47,157 bases of DNA from an uncultured Flavobacteriaceae bacterium (lineage in GTDB: Bacteria; Bacteroidota; Bacteroidia; Flavobacteriales; Flavobacteriaceae), in contig CANNCM010000010.1 of NCBI GenBank assembly GCA_947503105.1, forward strand, positions 1-47,157, read 5' to 3'. Position numbers and translations under genes: made by a program. The notes beneath the pieces are model-generated. The model saw only the letters and a list, made by a program, of their open reading frames with translations. It searched no databases and was not told the origin of the DNA. Numbering within the stretch: the stretch's first letter is position 1; each line of letters starts with the position of its first letter. This document shows positions 17,721 to 26,396 of the stretch, one piece after another.

Positions 17721-18095
17721 ATGAGGATTGATAAATTTTTGTGGTGTTTACGCTACTTCAAAACCAGAACCTTGGCATCAACTGCAACCAAAAAAGGACA
17801 TGTACGAGTTAATGGCTCTGTTGTAAAACCAAGTCGAGAAGTTTATCCAACCGATAAAATTAATGTACGCATCGATCAAGTCAATTACCAATTGATTGTT
17901 TTGGATCTTCCAAAAAGCCGTGTGGGTGCAAAATTGGTCGACATATACAGACAAGACACTACGCCAAAATCTGAGTTTGAAACCCAAGAACTTTTAAAAT
18001 ATTCTAAAGATTATTATCGAAAAAAAGGCGAAGGGCGACCCACCAAAAAAGACCGTAGAGATATTGAAGATTACATGGATTTTGATGAAAAGTAA
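17721..18095 (+). CDS. S4-domain RNA-binding protein (Hsp15-like)
   Basis: A 124-residue basic protein. An S4 RNA-binding domain occupies about 1-60 (MRIDKFLWCLRYFKTRTLA, then KKGHVRVNG), followed by a Lys/Arg-rich tail with GRPTKKDRRDIEDY. The layout matches E. coli Hsp15, which binds 50S subunits carrying stalled peptidyl-tRNA and helps recycle them. The same role here is inference from the family. Confidence 0.88.
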   Translation: MRIDKFLWCLRYFKTRTLASTATKKGHVRVNGSVVKPSREVYPTDKINVRIDQVNYQLIVLDLPKSRVGAKLVDIYRQDTTPKSEFETQELLKYSKDYYRKKGEGRPTKKDRRDIEDYMDFDEK

Positions 18096-18127
18096 AAAAA
18101 TTATCAAACAAGTTGAAATGTCTTTTT

Positions 18128-18135
18128 TATATTTG
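18128..18135 (+). promoter_or_regulatory. -7 element of the phosphoribosyltransferase gene
   Basis: A perfect TATATTTG lies 15 bases before the ATG at 18150, so the leader would be under 10 bases. No convincing -33 element is seen at the right distance. Confidence 0.35.
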
Positions 18136-18149
18136 AAAAAAAGAGTTGT

Positions 18150-18653
18150 ATGGCACTGACACAAAATTGCATTTTGAATCACCAAGAAATAAATCACAAA
18201 ATTAAACGCATTGCATATCAGATCTATGAGTCTAATGTTGAACAAAAAGAAATTGTTCTGGCAGGAATTCAATCTAATGGTTATGTTTTGGCGGAAAAAA
18301 TAAAACAGCAATTAGAAGAAATTTCAGAGATTAAAGCAAAATTGTGTTCTGTAAAAATCAACAAAAAAAATCCAAAAGAAAAAATAATCACATCATTGAG
18401 TACAGAAGAATACAGCAATACATCTTTAGTTTTAGTTGATGATGTATTGCACTCTGGCACTACACTTATATATGGTGTAAAACATTTTTTGGATACCTCA
18501 TTGACACAGTTTAAGACTGCTGTTTTGGTCAATAGAAATCATAAGAAATACCCTGTGAAAGCCGATTTCAAGGGAATATCTCTTTCTACATCATTGAATG
18601 AGCATATTGATGTTATTTTTGATGGAGAACACTCAAAGGTTGTTCTCGTCTAA
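18150..18653 (+). CDS. PyrR-like phosphoribosyltransferase-domain protein
   Basis: A 167-residue type I phosphoribosyltransferase fold. The PRPP-binding signature LVLVDDVLHSGTTL lies at about 92-105 and an early IQSNGYVLAEKI loop is present, as in PyrR. PyrR proteins regulate pyrimidine genes through RNA and may have uracil phosphoribosyltransferase activity. No pyrimidine genes are near, so the substrate is open. The last 21 bases overlap the 3' end of the convergent aroK. Confidence 0.82.
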   Translation: MALTQNCILNHQEINHKIKRIAYQIYESNVEQKEIVLAGIQSNGYVLAEKIKQQLEEISEIKAKLCSVKINKKNPKEKIITSLSTEEYSNTSLVLVDDVLHSGTTLIYGVKHFLDTSLTQFKTAVLVNRNHKKYPVKADFKGISLSTSLNEHIDVIFDGEHSKVVLV

Positions 18654-19163
18654 CTCCTTTTGAATTTCTTTGACAACTTCATCAATTGGCCTCTCGTCAA
18701 CGTTGATACTCCACTGTGCTTGATTGTAAAATTTGGAACGTTCAAATAGGTGCTTTGCAATAAATTCTGACAATTCGTTGTCACTTATTTTGGCAATTAA
18801 TGGTCGTTTGGCCTTTTCAAGAAGCAAACGATCTGCAAGTGTTCTTACAGAAGCTTTGAGGTATGTTGTAAAAATATTAGGATGTTGATTCAAAAAAGTC
18901 ATTGTATTTCCATAACAAGGTGTACCACCCCCTAGGGCCAGAACAAGATTAGAATACGACCTGCAAATTTGTTGTACTGCCTTTATTTCAAGTTTTCGAA
19001 ATTCTATATGGCCTCTTTGTTCAAATAGATCAGCAATAGACAGCTGTTCTTGTTGTTCTATAAAATCGTCCAAATCCAAAAACGTATAACCTTCCAATGC
19101 GGCGAGTTTTTTACCGATGGTCGATTTTCCTGAACCCATATATCCTAATAAGGCAACGATCAT
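18633..19163 (-). CDS. aroK: Shikimate kinase
   Basis: Phosphorylates shikimate at the 3-hydroxyl in the aromatic amino acid pathway. The 176-residue product has Walker A GYMGSGKST (about 7-15), the shikimate-binding DLDDFIE segment (about 32-38), FRKLE, and GGGTPCYG (about 79-86). It overlaps the convergent phosphoribosyltransferase gene by 21 bases with no terminator between them. Confidence 0.95.
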   Translation of the reverse strand: MIVALLGYMGSGKSTIGKKLAALEGYTFLDLDDFIEQQEQLSIADLFEQRGHIEFRKLEIKAVQQICRSYSNLVLALGGGTPCYGNTMTFLNQHPNIFTTYLKASVRTLADRLLLEKAKRPLIAKISDNELSEFIAKHLFERSKFYNQAQWSINVDERPIDEVVKEIQKELDENNL

Positions 19164-19236
19164 AGTGATGTGAAATTAATTTTGACCCTGTAATATGTCA
19201 ATATACAAAAAAACGAAAAAATATTGAAAAAAAAAG

Positions 19237-19267
19237 ATTGTAATATTAATTAAACCCATTATCTTTG
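19237..19267 (+). promoter_or_regulatory. Promoter of the tRNA genes
   Basis: ATTG (19237-19240), a 19-base spacer and TATCTTTG (19260-19267) match the Bacteroidota promoter. The start point would fall about 19 bases before the mature tRNA-Lys 5' end. Confidence 0.6.
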
Positions 19268-19291
19268 CAGCCGCAATATGCAATTCCAATC

Positions 19292-19364
19292 GACTTGGTA
19301 GCTCAGTTGGTAGAGCATCTCCCTTTTAAGGAGAGGGTCCTGGGTTCGAGCCCCAGCCAAGTCA
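19292..19364 (+). tRNA. tRNA-Lys (anticodon TTT)
   Basis: A full cloverleaf can be folded by eye: acceptor GACTTGG with CCAAGTC, D-arm GCTC/GAGC, anticodon stem TCTCC/GGAGA with loop CTTTTAA (anticodon TTT), T-arm CTGGG/CCCAG with TTCGAGC, discriminator A. The 3' CCA is not encoded. It reads lysine codons AAA and AAG. Confidence 0.97.
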
Positions 19365-19365
19365 C

Positions 19366-19399
19366 AAAAAAAGTTAAGCTTTGTCTTAACTTTTTTTTT
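19366..19399 (+). terminator. Terminator-like hairpin between the two tRNA genes
   Basis: AAAAAAAGTTAAG (19366-19378) pairs with CTTAACTTTTTTT (19385-19397) around a six-base loop and runs into T. It looks like a terminator, yet tRNA-Leu starts only 15 bases later without a clear promoter of its own. It may be a leaky terminator or a processing hairpin. Confidence 0.6.
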
Positions 19400-19413
19400 C
19401 TACATTATTTACT

Positions 19414-19498
19414 GCGCACGTGGCGGAATTGGTAGACGCGCTAGCTTGAGGGGCTAGTGGGAATTATTCCCGTGGAAGTTCGAGTCTTCTCGTGCGCA
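19414..19498 (+). tRNA. tRNA-Leu (anticodon GAG)
   Basis: An 85-base class II tRNA. Acceptor GCGCACG pairs with CGTGCGC, discriminator A. The anticodon stem CTAGC/GCTAG encloses loop TTGAGGG (anticodon GAG), followed by a long variable arm (GGGAATTATTCCC region) and the T-arm with TTCGAGT. CCA is not encoded. It reads CTC and CTT. Confidence 0.96.
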
Positions 19499-19565
19499 CT
19501 TTCTCAAACAAAAGTAATATTCTCATTATTTTTTAGTATTTTAGTCGAACCAAATCTATAAAATA

Positions 19566-20465
19566 ATGAACACTACTGATAATGTCTTTAGTATTAAAGA
19601 CCTTGAAAATATCTCTGGTATAAAAGCGCACACCATCCGCATTTGGGAAAAGCGATACAACCTCCTCAAGCCCAAACGTACAAAAACAAATATTAGACAT
19701 TACGATCTTTACAATCTCCAAAAACTACTCAATATTAGTTTTTTGAATAACAACGGTTATAAAATTTCTAAAATTGCAGCTTTGGATGAATCCGAACTTG
19801 GGCCGAAAACTAGAGAGTTAGCTTTTATGGGCAAAAGTGACAGTCAGGCTATTGTCGCTTTCAAACTAGCAATGCTAAATTTTGATCAAATGTTATTTTA
19901 TAACACCTACAACAGCTTGTTGGAAGAAAAAACATTTAGAAAGATTTTTTATGATGTTTTCTTACCCCTACTTTATGATCTTGGTATGTTGTGGCAAACC
20001 AATAGTATATCTTCTTCTCACGAACATTTTTTGACGGTTCATATCAAGCAAAAAATTTTAATTCATATTGAAAGACTGCAAAGTTTAGACCCCCGGCCCA
20101 GCAGCAAAACTATTGTTCTATTTCTACCTGAAAAAGAGACCCATGACTTAGGATTATTATTCATAAATTATGAAATATTGAGCCTAGGATATCATACTAT
20201 CTTTTTGGGTGAAAATATTCCAATAGACAACATAAAACACATCAATAAACTTTATGATGACATTACATATATTTCTTATTTTACAATAAAACCCAACGAT
20301 AATGCAGTTGAGGATTACTTGAACACCTTTACAAATCAATACCTCAAAAATAGCAACAAAACTGCTAAGTTTATCGGTCATAGAATTCGAAATATCAATC
20401 CAAAACACATTCCAGAACAAATTAAATTATACAACAAAATTGAAGATTTAGTTAAAGATTTGTAA
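19566..20465 (+). CDS. CarH-like MerR-family regulator with B12-binding domain
   Basis: The 299-residue product has an N-terminal MerR winged-helix domain (about 7-75; VFSIKDLENISGIKAHTIRIWEKRY), a helical cap domain (about 90-175) and a Rossmann-type cobalamin-binding domain (about 180-290). Both signature motifs of CarH-type B12 photoreceptors are present: W-x9-EH (Trp143, Glu153, His154) and E-x-H-x2-G (Glu191, His193, Gly196), where His193 would be the lower cobalt ligand. Gln144 follows Trp143; in Thermus CarH this position is His132, the light-state upper ligand. It precedes crtI by 54 bases and probably controls the carotenoid genes in response to light or B12. It lies 67 bases behind tRNA-Leu with no obvious terminator between. 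Confidence 0.9.
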   Translation: MNTTDNVFSIKDLENISGIKAHTIRIWEKRYNLLKPKRTKTNIRHYDLYNLQKLLNISFLNNNGYKISKIAALDESELGPKTRELAFMGKSDSQAIVAFKLAMLNFDQMLFYNTYNSLLEEKTFRKIFYDVFLPLLYDLGMLWQTNSISSSHEHFLTVHIKQKILIHIERLQSLDPRPSSKTIVLFLPEKETHDLGLLFINYEILSLGYHTIFLGENIPIDNIKHINKLYDDITYISYFTIKPNDNAVEDYLNTFTNQYLKNSNKTAKFIGHRIRNINPKHIPEQIKLYNKIEDLVKDL

Positions 20466-20519
20466 AAAACACTTTTGAAGTATAACTCTGTTTAGTCTTT
20501 TCATTACTTTTATGGTCAA

Positions 20520-21980
20520 ATGAAAAAGACAATACACATCATTGGTTCAGGATTCTCGTCACTTGCTGCATCATGTTACCTTGCAAAAGCAGGCTATAAA
20601 GTGACTATTTTTGAAAAAAATCAAACTATTGGTGGGCGCGCCAGACAGCTCAAAAAAAGTGGTTTCACTTTTGATATTGGTCCAACATGGTATTGGATGC
20701 CAGATGTTTTTGAGCGGTTTTTTGGCGATTTTGACAAACACCCATCAGAATATTATAATCTCGACAAACTCAACCCGGCGTATAGCGTCTATTTTGGAAA
20801 GAACGATGCGATCACAATTGAAAACTCTTTAGAAAAAATTTGTCAAACTTTCGAAAAGGAAGAGCCAGGAAGTTCAAAACAATTGATGGAATTTATCGGG
20901 GGAGCAAAAAGCAACTACGATATAGCGATCAAAGACTTGGTGTATAATCCAGGGGTTTCTCCTCTCGAACTTGTGACGCCTAAGACGGTGATGAAAGTCA
21001 ATCAATTTTTGAGTACAATAAAACGTGATGTTAGAAAAAAATTCAAAAATAATCGTCTTGCTCAAATATTGGAATTTCCAGTTTTGTTTCTTGGAGCCAA
21101 GCCAAGCGACACCCCCTCTTTTTATAATTTCATGAATTATGCCGATTTTGGATTGGGGACTTACCATCCAAAAAAAGGAATGTATCAGGTAATTTTGGCC
21201 ATGGAAACTCTTGCTAAAGAATTAGGTGTAAGCATTAAATCTGATGCAAATGTTGAATCAATTTTGGTAGAAAACGGCACTGCAAATGGTCTTATTGTAA
21301 ACGGCAAAAAAGAAAAATGTGATCTTGTTTTGAGTGGTGCAGATTATCATCATACAGAAACACTACTAGACAAAAAACACAGACAATACTCTGAGCGTTA
21401 CTGGGATAAAAAAATATTTGCTCCATCATCACTACTTTTTTATGTTGGATTTGATAAAAAATTACAAAATGTCGATCATCATACGCTCTTTTTCGATGTA
21501 GATTTTGACGTGCATGCCGAAGCTATTTATGACCATCCTGCATGGCCAGAAAAACCACTATTTTATGCAAGTTTCCCTAGTATTACAGATGATTCTTGCG
21601 CTCCAAAGGGTAAAGAAGCTGGAATTTTCTTGATACCGCTGGCACCAGGATTAGAAGACACACAGGAACTTCGAGAAACGTATTTTGAAAAAATAATAAA
21701 CCGTTTTGAAGACTTAACACAGCAAGAAGTCAAAAAAAATATTATCTTTAAAGAATCATTTTGTGTTAATGATTTTATAAAAGACTATAATTCATATAAA
21801 GGGAATGCCTATGGAATGGCCAATACGCTATTACAAACCGCATTTTTGAGACCAAAACTAAAAAGTAAAAAAGTAAAGAATTTATATTTTACAGGACAGC
21901 TTACTGTCCCTGGACCTGGAGTCCCGCCCTCCCTTATCTCTGGAAAACTAACTGCCGAACTTATTCAAAAAGTTTTATAG
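20520..21980 (+). CDS. crtI: Phytoene desaturase
   Basis: An FAD enzyme that desaturates phytoene to lycopene. The 486-residue product opens with the dinucleotide-binding fold HIIGSGFSSLAA (GxGxxS in place of the usual third Gly) and a following FEKNQTIGGRAR segment. It ends with the family signature GQLTVPGPGVPPSLISGK. It is the first enzyme gene behind the CarH-like regulator and is followed by crtB after about 35 bases. Confidence 0.96.
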   Translation: MKKTIHIIGSGFSSLAASCYLAKAGYKVTIFEKNQTIGGRARQLKKSGFTFDIGPTWYWMPDVFERFFGDFDKHPSEYYNLDKLNPAYSVYFGKNDAITIENSLEKICQTFEKEEPGSSKQLMEFIGGAKSNYDIAIKDLVYNPGVSPLELVTPKTVMKVNQFLSTIKRDVRKKFKNNRLAQILEFPVLFLGAKPSDTPSFYNFMNYADFGLGTYHPKKGMYQVILAMETLAKELGVSIKSDANVESILVENGTANGLIVNGKKEKCDLVLSGADYHHTETLLDKKHRQYSERYWDKKIFAPSSLLFYVGFDKKLQNVDHHTLFFDVDFDVHAEAIYDHPAWPEKPLFYASFPSITDDSCAPKGKEAGIFLIPLAPGLEDTQELRETYFEKIINRFEDLTQQEVKKNIIFKESFCVNDFIKDYNSYKGNAYGMANTLLQTAFLRPKLKSKKVKNLYFTGQLTVPGPGVPPSLISGKLTAELIQKVL

Positions 21981-22015
21981 TAGAATTTTTTGTTATGGTC
22001 TAATTGTTTGAGTAT

Positions 22016-22855
22016 ATGAAATCTATTTTCGACACTGTATCAAAAGATTGCAGTAAAATTGTTACCAAAACCTACAGCACATCTTTTTCGATGGCCACAA
22101 AAATGTTGTCCAGTACGATTCGTCAGGATATTTACAATATTTATGGATTTGTTCGTTTGGCAGATGAAATTGTTGATTCATTTCATGACTATCCCAAAAA
22201 AGAGATGTTTGCAAAATTTGAAACCGATTTAGAAATCGCACTTTCAAACAAAATAAGTCTCAATCCCATACTTAATGCTTTTCAATATACATATCATAAA
22301 TACAAAATAGACCGCAAACTAGTTGATGCATTTATGAATTCTATGCGTCAGGATCTGCACAAATTGGAATATAAAACAGAAGAAGAATATAAAAATTATA
22401 TTTATGGCTCTGCCGATGTTGTAGGATTGATGTGTCTAAAAGTATTTGTTGATGGAAATCAAGAAAAATACGATGATTTAAAAGCCTCGGCAATGGCATT
22501 AGGATCGGCCTTTCAAAAAGTAAATTTCTTGAGAGATCTGAAAGCTGATTATGATGAACTCAACAGAACTTACTTTCCAAATACAGATTTGGACAATCTT
22601 GACGAAACAGCAAAACAACATATTATAAATGATATTGAAAATGATTTTGCTGAAGGATTAAGCGGCATTAAAATGCTGCCCATTGAAGCAAAATTTGGGG
22701 TTTTTATGGCCTATCGCTATTACAGTCAATTGCTAAAGAAACTCAAAAAAACTCCTGCACTAGAAATCAAAAACACTAGAATTCGAGTGCCAAATTACAA
22801 AAAAGTAGAACTGCTAACACGCAGTTATGTCAAATATCATCTCAATCTATTATAA
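22016..22855 (+). CDS. crtB: Phytoene synthase
   Basis: Condenses two geranylgeranyl diphosphates to phytoene. From the ATG at 22016 it has 279 residues; an in-frame TTG at 22004 would add only four. The two Asp-rich magnesium sites are visible as DEIVDSFHD (about 50) and DLKADYDELNRTYFP (about 180). The GGPP synthase (crtE) needed to supply it is not in the window. crtZ starts 10 bases downstream. Confidence 0.95.
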   Translation: MKSIFDTVSKDCSKIVTKTYSTSFSMATKMLSSTIRQDIYNIYGFVRLADEIVDSFHDYPKKEMFAKFETDLEIALSNKISLNPILNAFQYTYHKYKIDRKLVDAFMNSMRQDLHKLEYKTEEEYKNYIYGSADVVGLMCLKVFVDGNQEKYDDLKASAMALGSAFQKVNFLRDLKADYDELNRTYFPNTDLDNLDETAKQHIINDIENDFAEGLSGIKMLPIEAKFGVFMAYRYYSQLLKKLKKTPALEIKNTRIRVPNYKKVELLTRSYVKYHLNLL

Positions 22856-22865
22856 CCAAATTATT

Positions 22866-23315
22866 ATGAACGCACTTTTATGGATTCTTGTTTTTCTGGG
22901 TACTTTCAGCATCATGGAATTTATGGCCTGGTTTACACACAAATACATTATGCATGGATTTTTGTGGAGTTTACACAAAGATCATCATCACAAAGATCAC
23001 AAAAGTTGGTTTGAGCGCAACGATGCTTTTTTTATTTTTTATGCCGTTGTCAGTATGACTTGCTTTTACTTTTGGAGCTACTACGGATTTTGGGCTGGCC
23101 TCCCCATTGGATTCGGTATTATGGCCTATGGAGCCACCTATTTTATCGTACATGATATTTTTATCCATCAACGTTTTAAAATGTTTCGTAAAGCGAATAA
23201 TTGGTATGCCAAAGGAGTACGACGCGCACACAAAATTCACCATAAGCACCTCGGTAAAAAAGATGGCGAATGCTTTGGAATGCTTGTTGTTCCTTTTAAA
23301 TATTTTAAAAAATAA
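22866..23315 (+). CDS. crtZ: Beta-carotene hydroxylase
   Basis: A membrane di-iron hydroxylase that adds the 3- and 3'-hydroxyls to beta-carotene to form zeaxanthin. From ATG 22866 it has 149 residues. An ATG at 22827 would overlap crtB and add 13 residues that look unnatural. His clusters are HKYIMH, HKDHHHKDH, HDIFIH and HKIHHKH, the fatty acid hydroxylase-type iron ligands, between four hydrophobic segments. Confidence 0.94.
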   Translation: MNALLWILVFLGTFSIMEFMAWFTHKYIMHGFLWSLHKDHHHKDHKSWFERNDAFFIFYAVVSMTCFYFWSYYGFWAGLPIGFGIMAYGATYFIVHDIFIHQRFKMFRKANNWYAKGVRRAHKIHHKHLGKKDGECFGMLVVPFKYFKK

Positions 23316-23318
23316 ATC

Positions 23319-24014
23319 TTGAATTCTCTCTATTTATGGCTTAACATTGGATCTATTTCTATACCCTTTTTGTATAGTTTCCACCCTAGACTACAGCTAC
23401 ACAAACGCTTCAAATGGCTATTTTTATCTCTTTTTTTGACCATGGGAGTGTTTATCCCATGGGATGTTATTTTTACAATAAATGGGATTTGGGGCTTCAA
23501 TTCAGATTACTTCTTAGATGCTAAACTTCTGTACCTACCAATAGAAGAATGGCTCTTCTTCATTTGTATTCCTTTTGCTTGTGTGTTTACACATTATGCA
23601 CTATTGCTTTATTTTCCAAAATTGAAACTAAAACAAAACACAACAAAACTTATCGCCTATGCTTTAATGCTTTTATTATGTGTACTTATTGTTTTTAATT
23701 TTGATAAATGGTACACTTTGGTCAATTTTTTACTTGCAATTCCTTTGACCTGGATTGTTCTCAAACAAAATCCAAAACTACTACAGCATTTCTTTCTCAC
23801 ATTTTTAGTGATGCTTATTCCTTTTTTTATGGTTAATGGTGTTCTAACAGGCAGTTGGATAGAAAATCAAGTGGTGTGGTATAACAACACCGAAAACCTT
23901 GGTATTCGTATGGGCACAATACCCATAGAAGACAGTATTTACGCTTATTCTATGATTTTGATGAATTTATTTTTATTTGAATATTTTAGTAAAAAGAATA
24001 AAAAAAGCGCCTGA
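23319..24014 (+). CDS. Lycopene cyclase, fused CrtYcd type
   Basis: A 231-residue membrane protein with about seven hydrophobic segments. Two internally similar halves each carry the cyclase motif: PIEEWLFF (about 75) and PIEDSIYAY (about 207). This matches the fused form of the heterodimeric actinobacterial CrtYc/CrtYd cyclases and would turn lycopene into beta-carotene. It has no ATG near its 5' end; TTG at 23319, three bases after the crtZ stop, is the likely start. It is the last gene of the carotenoid operon, and its stop lies in the terminator stem. Confidence 0.9.
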   Translation: MNSLYLWLNIGSISIPFLYSFHPRLQLHKRFKWLFLSLFLTMGVFIPWDVIFTINGIWGFNSDYFLDAKLLYLPIEEWLFFICIPFACVFTHYALLLYFPKLKLKQNTTKLIAYALMLLLCVLIVFNFDKWYTLVNFLLAIPLTWIVLKQNPKLLQHFFLTFLVMLIPFFMVNGVLTGSWIENQVVWYNNTENLGIRMGTIPIEDSIYAYSMILMNLFLFEYFSKKNKKSA

Positions 24015-24032
24015 AAATCAGGCGCTTTTTTT
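24001..24032. terminator. Bidirectional terminator between the lycopene cyclase and aconitase genes
   Basis: AAAAAAGCGCCTGA (24001-24014) pairs with TCAGGCGCTTTTTT (24018-24031) around an AAA loop. A/T tracts on both sides suit both converging transcripts. The cyclase stop TGA is within the left arm. Confidence 0.9.
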
Positions 24033-24049
24033 AGATAAAATTTCTAGTA

Positions 24050-26314
24050 TTACGCATTCTGCTTCTTGATTAAATTCAACGCAGAACCTTCATTGAACCA
24101 TTCAATTTGTGAATCGTTATAGGTATGATTAACAGAAATTATATCCTTAGTCCCATCGGCATGAACAATCTCTATAGTTAATGGCTTACCAGGGGCAAAC
24201 TCATTTAAATCTAAGAAATTAAACGTGTCATCTTCTTGAATAAGGTCATAATCGGCTTCGTTGGCAAACGTTAATCCAAGCATACCTTGCTTTTTCAAGT
24301 TGGTTTCATGAATTCGAGCAAATGATTTTACAATCACAGCAGCAACACCGAGATGTCTAGGTTCCATAGCTGCATGCTCTCGAGAAGATCCTTCTCCATA
24401 GTTATGATCACCAACTACAACCGTAAAAATACCAGCAGCTTTGTATGCGCGTTGTGTTTTTGGTACGGCATCATACTCTCCATTGAGTTGATTTTTAACA
24501 AAGTTTGTTTTCATATTAAAGGCATTTACAGCGCCTATCAAACAGTTGTTAGAAATGTTATCTAAGTGGCCTCTGTAACGCAACCATGGTCCTGCCATAG
24601 AAATATGATCTGTTGTACATTTCCCGTGGGCTTTGATCAGAAGTTTAGCACCACTAATAGCATTACCGATCGGAGTAAATGGTGTCAATAGTTGCAAGCG
24701 TTCAGAATCATCTGCAACAACAACCTCTACGCCACTGCCATCTTCTACTGGAGCTAAATAGCCCGCATCTTCTACTGCAAATCCTTTTTCTGGTAACTCA
24801 AAGCCTGTTGGTTCATCGAGTTTAACAGCCTCTCCATTTTCGTTAATTAGTGTGTCTGTAATGGGATTAAAATCCAAGCGACCAGAAATTGCAATCGCTG
24901 CAACCATTTCAGGTGAGGCTACAAAAGCATGTGTGTTTGGATTTCCATCGGCTCGCTTTGCAAAGTTTCTATTAAAAGAGTGCACAATACTGTTTTTTGG
25001 TGCGTTTTTGGGATCTTCGTAACGTGCCCATTGTCCAATGCAGGGTCCGCAAGCATTTGTAAAAATTTTAGCATCGAGTTTCTCAAAAACATTCAAAATT
25101 CCATCACGATCTGCAGTATATCGCACTTGCTCTGATCCTGGATTAATTCCAAATTCAGCTTTTGTTTTTAGTCCTTTATCCAAAGCTTGTTGTGCAATGG
25201 ATGCCGCACGAGATAAATCTTCATAAGAAGAATTTGTACAAGACCCTATTAAACCCCATTCAACTTTTAATGGCCATTCATTGGATTTTGCTTTTTCAGT
25301 CATTGTTCCTACTGGAGTAGCCAAATCTGGTGTAAATGGTCCATTTAGGTGAGGCATGAGTTCTGATAAATTGATTTCAATTAATTCATCAAAATACTGC
25401 TCTGGATTGGCATATACTTCGGCATCGGCTGTAAGATATTCTTTAACTTCATTTGCAGCATCTGCTACGTCATTTCTGTCTGTTGCACGAAGGTAACGCT
25501 CCATAGAGGCATCGTATCCAAAGGTAGATGTTGTTGCGCCAATTTCGGCACCCATATTACAAATGGTTCCTTTTCCAGTACATGACATGGATTCTGCACC
25601 TGGGCCAAAATATTCAACAATGGCCCCTGTACCTCCTTTTGCCGTTAGAATTCCTGCAACTTTTAGAATCACATCTTTTGGTGCTGTCCATCCAGAAAGT
25701 GATCCTGTGAGCTTGACCCCTATGAGCTTAGGAAATTTTAATTCCCATGGCATTCCTGCCATCACATCTACAGCATCGGCTCCGCCTACTCCAATTGCTA
25801 CCATACCCAAACCTCCAGCATTCACGGTATGAGAATCGGTTCCAATCATCATTCCTCCAGGAAATGCATAATTTTCTAAAACAACTTGATGAATAATCCC
25901 TGCACCAGGTTTCCAAAAGCCAATTCCATATTTATTAGATACAGATTCTAAAAAATTAAAAACTTCGTTGCTATTATTGAGTGCAAACTGTAAATCTTTT
26001 GTTGCTCCGACTTTGGCTTGGATCAAATGATCACAATGTACTGTGGTGGGTACTGCAACTTTATTTTTTCCAGCTTGCATAAATTGCAAGAGGGCCATCT
26101 GTGCAGTTGCATCTTGACACGCAATTCTATCAGGTGCAAAGTCCACATAATCTTTGCCTCGTTGAAATGCTTTATTGGGAATAGCATCCCACAAATGATT
26201 GTATAATATTTTTTCTGAAAGTGTAAGTGGTTTGCCAACGATTTCTCGCGCTTTATCAATGCGCTCTGGCATCTGTTGGTATACTTTTTTTATGATGTCT
26301 ATATCGAAAGCCAT
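24050..26314 (-). CDS. Aconitate hydratase
   Basis: Isomerises citrate and isocitrate in the TCA cycle. The 754-residue product is of the mitochondrial-type aconitase length. The [4Fe-4S] cluster cysteines lie in [10 protein letters not shown] (about 358) and ACGPCIGQ (about 421 and 424). The swivelling C-terminal domain contains [13 protein letters not shown] lone -7-like element on the minus strand (TAAATTTG, 26352-26345) lies about 30 bases before the start. No neighbour is obviously linked in function. Confidence 0.96.
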   Translation of the reverse strand: MAFDIDIIKKVYQQMPERIDKAREIVGKPLTLSEKILYNHLWDAIPNKAFQRGKDYVDFAPDRIACQDATAQMALLQFMQAGKNKVAVPTTVHCDHLIQAKVGATKDLQFALNNSNEVFNFLESVSNKYGIGFWKPGAGIIHQVVLENYAFPGGMMIGTDSHTVNAGGLGMVAIGVGGADAVDVMAGMPWELKFPKLIGVKLTGSLSGWTAPKDVILKVAGILTAKGGTGAIVEYFGPGAESMSCTGKGTICNMGAEIGATTSTFGYDASMERYLRATDRNDVADAANEVKEYLTADAEVYANPEQYFDELIEINLSELMPHLNGPFTPDLATPVGTMTEKAKSNEWPLKVEWGLIGSCTNSSYEDLSRAASIAQQALDKGLKTKAEFGINPGSEQVRYTADRDGILNVFEKLDAKIFTNACGPCIGQWARYEDPKNAPKNSIVHSFNRNFAKRADGNPNTHAFVASPEMVAAIAISGRLDFNPITDTLINENGEAVKLDEPTGFELPEKGFAVEDAGYLAPVEDGSGVEVVVADDSERLQLLTPFTPIGNAISGAKLLIKAHGKCTTDHISMAGPWLRYRGHLDNISNNCLIGAVNAFNMKTNFVKNQLNGEYDAVPKTQRAYKAAGIFTVVVGDHNYGEGSSREHAAMEPRHLGVAAVIVKSFARIHETNLKKQGMLGLTFANEADYDLIQEDDTFNFLDLNEFAPGKPLTIEIVHADGTKDIISVNHTYNDSQIEWFNEGSALNLIKKQNA

Positions 26315-26396
26315 ATAATTGAATTTAAATCGGGGTTAAATGTACAAATTTATGTGTAATCTTGGTGTAATAAAAAATCAAATTATATTGAAAAAT

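Noticed and set aside
19292-19498. tRNA genes as an integration site for a mobile element carrying the carotenoid genes
   Set aside because: No integrase, no duplicated tRNA 3' end downstream and no change in base composition were seen; the carotenoid genes look native.
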